A stretch of 64,000 bases of DNA, taken from assembly GCA_047602055.1 (NCBI GenBank), contig JASGIG010000001.1, positions 1,674,001 to 1,738,000 of the forward strand, in the 5' to 3' direction. This document shows positions 40,989 through 48,667 of this stretch, one piece after another (within the stretch, counting starts at the first letter, position 1; each line of letters opens with the position of its first letter). A program made the position numbers and the translations under genes. This DNA is from JAODBQ01 sp047602055. Its GTDB lineage: Bacteria > Actinomycetota > Acidimicrobiia > Acidimicrobiales > Ilumatobacteraceae. The notes beneath the pieces were generated by a model. The model had not been told where the DNA came from. It saw nothing but the letters and a program-made list of their open reading frames with translations, and searched no databases.

Positions 40989-41148
40989 CGCTGATTCCGA
41001 ACACGCGCCGGCGAAGCACCTCGACAGCGGCGATCCGCTCCTCCACCGGGCGACTGAGCCAGTAGGCCAACTCATCGTCGGGGTCGTGGAGCGACCGCCG
41101 GATGATGACCGTGGCGATCTTCCGCACCGGACGATCGATGGTGCTCAC
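40930..41148 (-). CDS. Small partner protein of the nucleotidyltransferase
   Basis: A 72-residue basic protein, STIDRPVRKIATVIIRRSLH, then YWLSRPVEERIAAVEVLRRR and a tail RLQRVCRVVRRA. The 'YWLSRPxEERIAAVExLRR...RLQRVxRV' text recurs in short proteins placed directly before nucleotidyltransferase genes, which supports a two-gene toxin-antitoxin-like module. GTG 41148 lies 6 nt after TACACT. The 59-nt overlap with the downstream gene in a different frame suggests tight coupling. Confidence 0.72.
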   Translation of the reverse strand: MSTIDRPVRKIATVIIRRSLHDPDDELAYWLSRPVEERIAAVEVLRRRVFGISDDTATGSRLQRVCRVVRRA

Positions 41149-41154
41149 GTCGCA

Positions 41155-41160
41155 AGTGTA
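41155..41160 (-). promoter_or_regulatory. -10 box of the nucleotidyltransferase module (leaderless)
   Basis: Minus-strand TACACT ends 6 nt before the GTG at 41148. Confidence 0.5.
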
Positions 41161-41206
41161 GATCGACGGTTCTGGGGCCACGTCGGCGTTTGGTCGAGCC
41201 AGCTGG

Positions 41207-42760
41207 TCAGCCGAGGAGGGGGCCGATCTCGCTCATGACGTTGCCGCTGGCGTCGACCAGGTCGGCGCTCGACAACGTCCGGCGGGGGACGACGAGTGCG
41301 GCGAAGCGCACGTCGGGGCGAGCGGGGACGCTGACGAGGCCGACGACGTAGCGCTCGCCGGTGGTCGTCGTCACTCGCAGGGCCGTCGCCGAGCGGCCGG
41401 TCGTGAGCGCCATCGCGCCATCGCCGCCATCGGAGTCGCTCCATGCGTTCACGCCTGGCTCTGGGGTGCTGGCGAGGTCGAACATCTGTCCGCCGCCGCC
41501 CTCGGGGCCGCGGTAGACGACGACGCTGGCGGCGACGGCGACGTCGACGGTCGACGTCGTGCCGGTCACCTCGGTGGACACGACGACGTCGTTGGGCGTG
41601 ATGGCGCGCACGTCGAGGGTGACCGGCATGTCGTGGGTGCTGCCCGTGATGGTCGATGGCGACGCGACCACGCTGGTCTCCGTCGGTCCGCCGGGCACGG
41701 TGGCGGACGGGTTGTCGGTGACGACCGTGCTGTCGGTCCTCGTGGCCGGTGATGCGCCGTGTGCGTGGACCAGGCGGTGCCATTCGTCGACGCTCGGCTG
41801 GCGCACCGTCTCGGCCAATGCCGCGAGGTCGATGCCGGACCCGGCGCCGAACATCACGAACAGCTGGCCGTGAGCCACCCATGCGGCCGCCTGGGTGTTC
41901 TCGGCGCTGCCGAGCCATCCGGGATGGCCGGCGATCGTCGCCGGCGTCAACGAGTAGTAGGCGGAGCCGAGCAGGGCGAGGTTCAGCGGCGTCGCCTCGC
42001 CGACGGCGAGGATCAGCGGGCCGTCGTCGCCACCGATGTACTGCAACGACATCGCCGTCGGGGCGGTGCCGCCGAGGCCGGAGGAGAGCATCGGCATCGC
42101 GTCGGCGAACGGGCTGCGGCCGACGAGGTGCATGCCGGCCGGCAGCGACCTGTCGGCGAACGCGCTGGTGGTGTCGTCGACGGGCTGCAGGCCGGTTGCA
42201 GCCGCGACCAACTCGTCGTCCGACATCCCCCGGGACGCGACCGTCCACGACCCGGAGTCCAGCGTGACGGAGATGATGCGCAGCCCGCCGAACGTGCCGA
42301 TCGCTGCCCGGCGGTCACCGGCGCTGCGCTCGGTGATCCCGGTCGCCTCGCTGAACATGAAGAGGGCGTAGGCGTCGGGTGGGTACACGCGGAACACCGG
42401 GCCGTCGGGAGCCGCGTCGGTGGCGTACAGATCGGCCTTGGACAGCGTCGCGCTGCTGCTGTTGGTCACTGGACCTGGCGGTGTGATCTCGAGCGCGAGT
42501 CCTGGCGGCGGGTCGCCGATGATCCATTGGAGGTTGCGGGTGGGGTCGGCGGGTTGGATGTGGTGGTGGTCGCGGGTGACGACGAACAGGGCGGCGAGGA
42601 GGGCCATCGTCGCGCCGAGGGCGATCGCCACGGGGAGGAGCCGGCGCCGGCGGCGGGGCGCGCCCAGCGTCGCCGCCCGGCGGGCGGCGGTCGCCCGCAG
42701 GTCGGCCGCCGCCCGGCGGGCGAGCTGGTCGATCCGGTTGTCGGCGAGGTCAGTCGTCAT
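41207..42760 (-). CDS. Single-pass membrane protein downstream of an ECF sigma factor
   Basis: A 517-residue protein with a short basic cytoplasmic N terminus (RRAAADLRATAARRAATLGA), one membrane segment (LLPVAIALGATMALLAALFV) near residue 45 and a large extracytoplasmic part rich in Thr, Ser and Asp. The start overlaps the sigma-factor gene by 11 nt, so it may regulate that sigma factor. It lacks the zinc-finger anti-sigma motif HxxxCxxC, so a classical anti-sigma role is uncertain. No enzyme motif was recognised. Repeated structures within the outer domain were not obvious. Confidence 0.7.
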   Translation of the reverse strand: MTTDLADNRIDQLARRAAADLRATAARRAATLGAPRRRRRLLPVAIALGATMALLAALFVVTRDHHHIQPADPTRNLQWIIGDPPPGLALEITPPGPVTNSSSATLSKADLYATDAAPDGPVFRVYPPDAYALFMFSEATGITERSAGDRRAAIGTFGGLRIISVTLDSGSWTVASRGMSDDELVAAATGLQPVDDTTSAFADRSLPAGMHLVGRSPFADAMPMLSSGLGGTAPTAMSLQYIGGDDGPLILAVGEATPLNLALLGSAYYSLTPATIAGHPGWLGSAENTQAAAWVAHGQLFVMFGAGSGIDLAALAETVRQPSVDEWHRLVHAHGASPATRTDSTVVTDNPSATVPGGPTETSVVASPSTITGSTHDMPVTLDVRAITPNDVVVSTEVTGTTSTVDVAVAASVVVYRGPEGGGGQMFDLASTPEPGVNAWSDSDGGDGAMALTTGRSATALRVTTTTGERYVVGLVSVPARPDVRFAALVVPRRTLSSADLVDASGNVMSEIGPLLG

Positions 42761-43268
42761 GGTCGTCCTCCGGGGCGTCGCCGAGCAGCGGGCGCAGTGC
42801 CGCCCGCGCCCGTGACAGGTGGGTCTTCACGGTGCCGGTCGAGCAGCCGAGCTCGGCGGCGATCTCGGCGACCCCGAGGTCGGCGACGTAGTACAGGGCG
42901 ACGACGCGCACCTGCTGGCGCGGCAACGTGGCGACGACGCGCCAGAGCGAACCGTCAGCCGGATCGGGCGTTGCGTCGGGATCGGTCTCGCGGCGACCAC
43001 CGAGGCGGGTCAGCGCGGCGACCTCGCGGCCGAGGCGCCGCCAGCGCGACGCCGAGCGGTTGAGCAGCACCCGCCGGATCCACGCCGCCGGCTCGTCGTA
43101 GGCCTGCAGCTTCGGCCAGTTGCGGTGCGCCGCGGCGTACGCGTCCTGGACGAGGTCCTCGGCGTCGGTCCAGCTGCCGGTCAGCGCGCGGGCCAGCGCC
43201 AGGGCGTCGCGACACGTGTCGGCGTAGAAGTGCTCGAAGTCGACCGCGATGGCGACGGCATCTGGCAC
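42750..43268 (-). CDS. ECF RNA polymerase sigma factor
   Basis: A 172-residue extracytoplasmic-function sigma factor. Region 2 reads FEHFYADTCRDALALARALT and SWTDAEDLVQDAYAAAHRNW; region 4 reads LPRQQVRVVALYYVADLGVA and EIAAELGCSTGTVKTHLSRA. The start chosen is GTG 43268, 6 nt after a GAGGAG ribosome-binding site; the frame is open to TTG 43298. It shares an operon with the large membrane protein downstream, the usual sigma/regulator arrangement. It is divergent from metY with 114 nt between starts. Confidence 0.88.
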   Translation of the reverse strand: MPDAVAIAVDFEHFYADTCRDALALARALTGSWTDAEDLVQDAYAAAHRNWPKLQAYDEPAAWIRRVLLNRSASRWRRLGREVAALTRLGGRRETDPDATPDPADGSLWRVVATLPRQQVRVVALYYVADLGVAEIAAELGCSTGTVKTHLSRARAALRPLLGDAPEDDHDD

Positions 43269-43368
43269 CGAGATCTCCTCGCCCGCGAACACATCCAATA
43301 CTCCCCGCGGCGCCGGCGACGGTTGACACGAGCGGAAATGCGACTGGATGGGTCGGGATTATGCGGAG

Positions 43369-43374
43369 TAGCGT
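43369..43374 (+). promoter_or_regulatory. -10 box of metY (leaderless)
   Basis: TAGCGT ends 8 nt before the ATG at 43383. No SAM- or other riboswitch pattern was seen in the short upstream region. Confidence 0.6.
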
Positions 43375-43382
43375 GCGGCACC

Positions 43383-44696
43383 ATGAGTGACCAGTGGGGA
43401 TTCGAGACGCGCCAGATCCACGTCGGGGGTGATCCCGATCCGACCACCGGGGCCCGGGCGGTGCCGATCTACCAGACGACGGCCTACGAGTTCCGCGACG
43501 CCGCTCACGCCCAGAACCTGTTCGCCCTCGCCGAGATCGGCAACATCTACACGCGCATCATGAACCCCACGCAGGGCGCGCTCGAGGCCCGGCTGAGCAG
43601 CCTGGAGGGCGGCGTCACCACGGCCGTCGGCCTGCCCGGCGCGCTCATCGTGTCGAGCGGCCAGGCGGCGACGACGCTGGCCGTCCTCACGCTCGCCGAG
43701 GCCGGCGACCACATCGTCTCCAGCCCGTCGCTGTACGGCGGCACCTACAACCTGTTCCACTACACGTTCCCGAAGATGGGCATCGAGGTGTCCTTCGTCG
43801 ACGATCCCGACGACCTCGAGCAGTGGCGCGCCGCCATCCGCCCGAACACCAAGGCCTTCTTCGGCGAGGTGCTGGCCAACCCGAAGAACGACGTGCTCGA
43901 CATCGAGGGCGTGTCGAAGGTGGCCCACGACAACGGCATCCCGCTGATGGTCGACAACACCGTCCCGACGCCGTACCTCGTGCGCCCGATCGAGTGGGGC
44001 GCCGACATCGTCGTGCACAGCCTCACCAAGTGGATCGGCGGGCACGGCACCTCGATCGGCGGGGCGATCGTCGACGGCGGCACGTTCGACTTCGGTGCCA
44101 GCGGCCGCTTCCCGAACTTCACCGAGCCCGACCCCAGCTACCACGGCCTGGCGTACTGGCCGGCGCTCGGTGCCGGCTCGTACATCATCAAGGCCCGCGT
44201 GCAGATGCTGCGCGACATCGGCGCGGCGGTGTCGCCGTTCAACGCGTTCCAGTTCCTGCAGGGCCTGGAGACGCTGAGCCTGCGGATGGAACGGCACTTC
44301 TCCAACGCCCAGCGGGTGGCCGAGTTCCTCGACGCCCGCGACGAGGTGGAGAGCGTGTCGTTCGCCGGCCTCGACGCCAGCCCGTGGAAGGAGCGGCTCA
44401 CCAAGTACGGGCGTGGCAAGGGCTACGGCAGCGTCATCGCCTTCGTCATCAAGGGCGGCCGGGAGGCCGGGCAGCGCTTCGTGGAGGCGCTGGAGCTGCA
44501 CAGCCACGTCGCCAACATCGGCGACGTGCGCAGCCTGGTGATCCACCCGGCGAGCACGACGCACAGCCAGCTCACCGAGGAGGAGCAGCTGTCCACCGGC
44601 GTGCACCCCGGCCTCGTGCGCCTCAGCGTCGGCCTGGAGTCGATCGACGACATCCTCGCCGACCTCGACGCCGGCTTCCGCGCCGCCAAGGGCTGA
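43383..44696 (+). CDS. metY: O-acetylhomoserine (or O-succinylhomoserine) sulfhydrylase
   Basis: A 437-residue PLP enzyme that makes homocysteine from O-acyl-homoserine and sulfide. FETRQIHVGGDPDPTTGARA and VPIYQTTAYEFRDAAHAQNL form the N-terminal block, NIYTRIMNPTQGALEARLSS follows, the PLP Lys lies in VVHSLTKWIGGHGTSIGG, and the C-terminal RLSVGLESIDDILADLDAGF is typical. Length fits OAH sulfhydrylase (MetY) rather than MetB/MetZ (about 390). The MOSC gene follows after 2 nt. Confidence 0.93.
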   Translation: MSDQWGFETRQIHVGGDPDPTTGARAVPIYQTTAYEFRDAAHAQNLFALAEIGNIYTRIMNPTQGALEARLSSLEGGVTTAVGLPGALIVSSGQAATTLAVLTLAEAGDHIVSSPSLYGGTYNLFHYTFPKMGIEVSFVDDPDDLEQWRAAIRPNTKAFFGEVLANPKNDVLDIEGVSKVAHDNGIPLMVDNTVPTPYLVRPIEWGADIVVHSLTKWIGGHGTSIGGAIVDGGTFDFGASGRFPNFTEPDPSYHGLAYWPALGAGSYIIKARVQMLRDIGAAVSPFNAFQFLQGLETLSLRMERHFSNAQRVAEFLDARDEVESVSFAGLDASPWKERLTKYGRGKGYGSVIAFVIKGGREAGQRFVEALELHSHVANIGDVRSLVIHPASTTHSQLTEEEQLSTGVHPGLVRLSVGLESIDDILADLDAGFRAAKG

Positions 44697-44698
44697 CG

Positions 44699-45238
44699 GT
44701 GGCGCTCGTCGTCGGCCTTTCGATCGACGACGAGCACCGCTTCTCCAAGCGGGCCGTCGCCAGCGTGACGGCCGTCGCCGGCGTGGGCATCGAGGGCGAC
44801 ACCCATGCCGGCCCGTTGGTGCAGCACCGCTCGCGGGTGCGTGCCGACCCGAACCAGCCGAACCTGCGCCAGGTGCACCTGATCGACGACGTGCTGTTCA
44901 GGGTCGCCGCCGACGCCGGTTTCGAGATCGGCCCGGGTGACCTCGGTGAGAACGTGACGACGTCGGGCGTCGACCTGCACGCGCTGGCGGCCGGCAGCGT
45001 GCTGCTGCTCGGCGAGGCGGTGCTCGTTGCCGTCACCGGGCTGCGCAACCCGTGTGCGCAGATCGAACGGTTCCGCCCCGGCCTGCTCGATCTCGTGCGG
45101 TGGCGCGACGATGCCGGCGAGATCGTGCGCTGCGCCGGCGTGATGGGCGTCGTCGTGCGCGGCGGCGAAGTCGTGGTCGGTGACCCGGTGACGTGGTCGG
45201 TCCCGCCCGGCCCGCCGTCGCCGCTGCGCCCCGTGTAG
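44699..45238 (+). CDS. MOSC-domain sulfur-carrier-type protein
   Basis: A 179-residue MOSC domain protein, related to the C-terminal domain of Moco sulfurase. GVGIEGDTHAGPLVQHRSRV near residue 30, LRQVHLIDDVLF, GDLGENVTTSGVDLHALAAG and RNPCAQIERFRPGLL, in which the conserved Cys may carry a persulfide, define the family. It starts 3 nt after metY, so co-transcription with a sulfhydrylase gene suggests sulfur handling. The biological partner is unknown. Confidence 0.9.
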   Translation: MALVVGLSIDDEHRFSKRAVASVTAVAGVGIEGDTHAGPLVQHRSRVRADPNQPNLRQVHLIDDVLFRVAADAGFEIGPGDLGENVTTSGVDLHALAAGSVLLLGEAVLVAVTGLRNPCAQIERFRPGLLDLVRWRDDAGEIVRCAGVMGVVVRGGEVVVGDPVTWSVPPGPPSPLRPV

Positions 45239-45267
45239 CCCAGCGCCGTCGCAACAAGACGGCCCTT

Positions 45268-45312
45268 CTTGTCGCGCCCTGACCGGAGACCTTCCGGTCA
45301 GGGCGCGACAAG
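45268..45312. repeat. 45-nt palindromic repeat, copy E
   Basis: The left arm CTTGTCGCGCCCTGACCGGA and right arm TCCGGTCAGGGCGCGACAAG pair completely, around a 5-nt apex. This is the cleanest copy. It lies 29 nt after the MOSC stop. Confidence 0.92.
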
Positions 45313-45334
45313 GTCGCTGTCGCAGGGTCGGCGC

Positions 45335-45721
45335 ATGGTGCAGCCCATGAGCTTCCTCGGACTGCGCACCGTCATCTACCCGGCCCCCGACCTCGACGCG
45401 GCGAAGGCCGCGTTCGTCGCGCTGCTCGGCTTCGGGCCGTACTTCGACGAACCGTTCTACGTCGGCGACGAGCTCGGCCTCGACCCGAACGCCGACCCCG
45501 CCGGTGGCGTCGTCGTGTTCTGGGGCGTCGCCGACCTCGCCGTCGCCCACGTGGCGATGCTCGCTGCCGGCGCGGCCGATGTGTCGGCACCGAACGAGGT
45601 CGGCGAGGGCATCAAGGTCGCGACCGTGCGCACCGCCCACGGCGAGCTCCTCGGGCTGATCGAGAACCCCCACTTCCAGCCCGCCACCCGCCCCACCGAC
45701 GCCACCGGACCCGGCCGCTGA
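45335..45721 (+). CDS. VOC/glyoxalase-fold protein
   Basis: A 128-residue protein of the vicinal-oxygen-chelate fold. SFLGLRTVIYPAPDLDAAKA, FVALLGFGPYFDEPFYVGDE and the final HGELLGLIENPHF follow the two beta-alpha-beta-beta-beta modules; His and Glu residues at the module ends may bind metal. The substrate is unknown. ATG 45347 is an alternative start. The gene sits between two copies of the 45-nt palindrome (E and F). Confidence 0.8.
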   Translation: MVQPMSFLGLRTVIYPAPDLDAAKAAFVALLGFGPYFDEPFYVGDELGLDPNADPAGGVVVFWGVADLAVAHVAMLAAGAADVSAPNEVGEGIKVATVRTAHGELLGLIENPHFQPATRPTDATGPGR

Positions 45722-45738
45722 GCCACCCTTCCAACCGT

Positions 45739-45783
45739 CTTGTCGCGGTCTGACCGGAGACTTTCCGGTCAGACCGCGACAAG
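45739..45783. repeat. 45-nt palindromic repeat, copy F
   Basis: Compared with copy E, arm positions 10-11 changed from CC to GT and the partner positions from GG to AC, so pairing is kept: CTTGTCGCGGTCTGACCGG and CCGGTCAGACCGCGACAAG. On the minus strand it supplies the last codons and the TGA stop of the 2'-5' RNA ligase gene. Confidence 0.92.
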
Positions 45784-46305
45784 ATCGCTCGGCCGGGGGC
45801 GGCCGAAGCGCCAGGAGCGTTCGATGGCCCACATGCCGGCGTCGTCCTCGACGAGGCGGGTGAGGCGATCGGCCGGCGAGGTGAACGCCGCGAAGCCGTC
45901 GAGCACCGCGGCGAGTCGGTCGGCCTCCTCGCCGTCCAGGTGGCTGCCGACGGTCAGGTGCGGGGTCGGCTCGGCGTAGGCGCCGCCGTACGGTGGGCAG
46001 TCCGGGAACGCGGCGGCGAGTCGGCGGGTCGACGCGACGAACGGGTCTGGTGGCTCCGGGGCGAGGTAGACGACGCGGTCGTCGAAGCGCCTCGCCGTGT
46101 CGAAGCGGATCGTCCAGCGCGGCACGGCTGCGGCAATGGTGGCGATCGTGTCGTGAGCGTCGTCGTCGAGCGTCGCTCGGAACGGGTGGAGCACGGTGAC
46201 GTGCGCCGGGACGCCGCGTGCGGCCATCGGGTCGTGAGCGAGCCGCAGCCGCTCGATCTGCTCGCCGGCGGCCGGCACGAGCACGACCAGCGCGGAGCGT
46301 CCCAT
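45769..46305 (-). CDS. 2'-5' RNA ligase family protein (2H phosphoesterase)
   Basis: A 178-residue two-histidine phosphoesterase. Both HxT motifs are present: VPAHVTVLHPFRATLDDD near residue 35 and PTPHLTVGSHLDGEEADR near 120. This superfamily includes RNA ligase/cyclic phosphodiesterases acting on 2',3'-cyclic or 2'-5' linkages. ATG 46305 is preferred; a TACCGT box lies 9 nt upstream. The C-terminal SDLVAV and stop come from palindrome copy F, so the native end has been replaced. Confidence 0.88.
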   Translation of the reverse strand: MGRSALVVLVPAAGEQIERLRLAHDPMAARGVPAHVTVLHPFRATLDDDAHDTIATIAAAVPRWTIRFDTARRFDDRVVYLAPEPPDPFVASTRRLAAAFPDCPPYGGAYAEPTPHLTVGSHLDGEEADRLAAVLDGFAAFTSPADRLTRLVEDDAGMWAIERSWRFGRPRPSDLVAV

Positions 46306-46361
46306 CGGCACGGGACGGTAGCCAGCGCCGGCCCGGTGCGGTGCGCGCCGGGGGCGGCTCC

Positions 46362-46367
46362 TACGCT
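46362..46367 (+). promoter_or_regulatory. -10 box of the double CoA-transferase gene (leaderless)
   Basis: TACGCT ends 8 nt before the GTG at 46376. Confidence 0.55.
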
Positions 46368-46375
46368 CCGGCGTC

Positions 46376-48661
46376 GTGACCTTGCCCCTCGACGATGTGC
46401 GTGTGTTGGAGATCTCGTCAGGCATCAGCGCGGCGTTCGCCGGGCGGATGCTGCGCGGCTACGGCGCCGACGTCCGCCACGTGCGCGTCCCCGGTGTCGT
46501 CGCGCTGACCGACGACGAGCAGACCTACCTCCATGCCGGAAAGCGCCACGAGGACCCACCCGCCCACTGGGATGCGTTGCTTGCCGCCGCCGACATCGTC
46601 GTCAGCGATCGCCAGCCGGCGCAGCTCGCCGCGCTCGGCCTGGACTGGGGCGACGTGCGTGACCGCCATCCGCACCTCGTCGTCGTCTCCGTCACGCCGT
46701 TCGGGCTGACCGGCCCGTACCGCGACTTCCAGGCGACGAACGCGGTGTCGTTCGCGATGGGCGGGATCATGTCGCTGACCGGCGACGCCGGGCGCACGCC
46801 GCTCGTCACCGGCGGCCGCCAGGCCGAGAAGCTCGCCGGGCTCAACGCGTTCGGCGTCGCCGTCACGTGCTGGTACGGCTCGCGTCGCCACGGCGCCGGC
46901 GAGCTGGTCGACCTGTCGGCGCAGGAGTGCGCCGCCGGGATGCTCGAGCTGTACGGCCCGATGACGTCGATCGGCTTTCCCGTGTTCATGCGCCTCGGCA
47001 ACCACACACGTGGGCAGTGGGGCGTGTACCCGGCGCTCGACGGCTGGGCCGGGGTGTTCTGCCTCGAGCGGCAGATCCCCGCGCTGTTCAAGCTGGTCGG
47101 CGATCCGGAGCTGGCCGAGCAGCGCTTCGCCGACCCGATCGAGCGGCTCGTCCCGGAGAACGACGAGCAGGTCACGCTGAAGATGTACCTGTGGTTCATG
47201 GACAAGACGAAGGACGAGCTGCTCGCCCTCGGCCTGGCCAACAAGGTGCCGATCGGCGTGGTCAGCACACCCACCGACCTGATCGGCCGGGAGGGGCTGG
47301 AGGTGCGCGGCGCGCTCGAGCCGTGCGGCGGGGCGACCGTGCCGTCACGGCCGTTCGGCGGCTTCGGCTGGCGACCGTCCGACGAGCCCTCGGCGAGCGT
47401 CGAGTGGGCGCCGCGCCCGGCGGCCACCGGCGCGCGGGGCCGGCTGCCGCTGGAGGGCGTGCGCGTCGTCGACCTGTCGATGATGTGGGCCGGGCCGTTC
47501 GCCACCCTGCACCTGGCGTCGATGGGCGCCGACGTGATCAAGATCGAGTCGCCGTCGGCGTGGGACAACATCCGCACGCTGATGCCGCAGCCAGGCGTGG
47601 AGGACCCGTGGAACTCGCAGTCGTACTTCAACGCGTACAACCGCGACAAGCGCTCGTTGACCCTCGATCTCGCCCAGGACGCCGGCCGGGAGCTGCTGCT
47701 GCGCCTGCTCGCCGATGCCGACGTCCTGCTGGAGAACTACCGCGCCGACGTCCTCGACAAGCTCGGATTGACCGCCGAGGTGCTGCGCGCCGCCAACCCG
47801 AACCTGGTGACGGTCAGCATGGCGGCGTTCGGCAAGGAGGGTCCGGACGCGAAGTACGTCGGCTTCGGGCCGGTGATCGAGCTGATGTCGGGGCTGGCCT
47901 CGCTGACCGGCTACGGCGACGGTGAGCCGTTCAAGACCGGGATCTCCTACTGCGACCCCGTCGCCGGCCTGTACGCGGTGGCGGCGACGGTGCTCGGGCT
48001 GGCGGCGCGCGACGCCGGCGAGGGCGGGCGGATCGTCGACCTCGCCCAGCGCGAGGGGGCGATGACGTTGATCGGTGATGCGTTCGCCGCCGCGTCGCGC
48101 GGCGCGGAGATCGAGCACATCGGTTGCCGAGACGACCGCTTCGCGCCGCAGGGCGTCTACCGCACCCGCGGCCAGGAGCAGTGGATCGTCGTCTCGGTGC
48201 GGACCGACGACGAGTGGCGGGCCATGTGCCGGATCATCGGCCGCGACGACCTCGCCGGTCTGTCGCTCGACGAGCGCCGCGAGCGCCACGACGAGCTGGA
48301 CGCGGCGATCGGCGGGTGGACCGCGACGCAGCGCCCACAGGTGGCGATGGAGGTGCTGCAGGCCGCCGGCGTGGCTGCCGGGCGGGTGCTCGACACGGGC
48401 ACGATCCATGACGACCTGCACCTGCTGCACCGTGAGTACTGGCACTACCTGCCGCACCCGAAGATGATCCGATACCGCCAGCAGGGCATCACGTGGCGCC
48501 TGGCCGACGCCGCGCCGCAGCCGAAGCGCCACTCGCCCCTGTTCGGCGAGCACAACGACGAGATCCTCAAGGGCGAGCTCGGCCTGACCGACGCGGACGT
48601 GGAGGCGCTGCGCGGCCAGGCGGTGATCGCCGACGCCCCGATCAACCCCGGCGTGGGGTAG
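46376..48661 (+). CDS. Fused tandem CaiB/BaiF (class III) CoA-transferase
   Basis: A 761-residue protein made of two class III CoA-transferase modules. Module 1 (residues about 5-345) starts LDDVRVLEISSGISAAFAGR and has VVSVTPFGLTGPYRDFQATN. Module 2 (about 360-761) starts LEGVRVVDLSMMWAGPFATL, then HLASMGADVIKIESPSAWDN, and contains ISYCDPVAGLYAVAATVLGL with the catalytic Asp position. At the matching place module 1 reads TGGRQAEKLAGLNAFGVAV, without Asp, so only the second module looks catalytic. CoA donor and acceptor are unknown. Confidence 0.88.
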   Translation: MTLPLDDVRVLEISSGISAAFAGRMLRGYGADVRHVRVPGVVALTDDEQTYLHAGKRHEDPPAHWDALLAAADIVVSDRQPAQLAALGLDWGDVRDRHPHLVVVSVTPFGLTGPYRDFQATNAVSFAMGGIMSLTGDAGRTPLVTGGRQAEKLAGLNAFGVAVTCWYGSRRHGAGELVDLSAQECAAGMLELYGPMTSIGFPVFMRLGNHTRGQWGVYPALDGWAGVFCLERQIPALFKLVGDPELAEQRFADPIERLVPENDEQVTLKMYLWFMDKTKDELLALGLANKVPIGVVSTPTDLIGREGLEVRGALEPCGGATVPSRPFGGFGWRPSDEPSASVEWAPRPAATGARGRLPLEGVRVVDLSMMWAGPFATLHLASMGADVIKIESPSAWDNIRTLMPQPGVEDPWNSQSYFNAYNRDKRSLTLDLAQDAGRELLLRLLADADVLLENYRADVLDKLGLTAEVLRAANPNLVTVSMAAFGKEGPDAKYVGFGPVIELMSGLASLTGYGDGEPFKTGISYCDPVAGLYAVAATVLGLAARDAGEGGRIVDLAQREGAMTLIGDAFAAASRGAEIEHIGCRDDRFAPQGVYRTRGQEQWIVVSVRTDDEWRAMCRIIGRDDLAGLSLDERRERHDELDAAIGGWTATQRPQVAMEVLQAAGVAAGRVLDTGTIHDDLHLLHREYWHYLPHPKMIRYRQQGITWRLADAAPQPKRHSPLFGEHNDEILKGELGLTDADVEALRGQAVIADAPINPGVG

Positions 48662-48667
48662 CTGCAG

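Noticed and set aside
43299..43382. SAM riboswitch ahead of metY
   Set aside because: The space between the sigma-factor gene and metY is too short and lacks any SAM aptamer core; the -10 box directly abuts the start.
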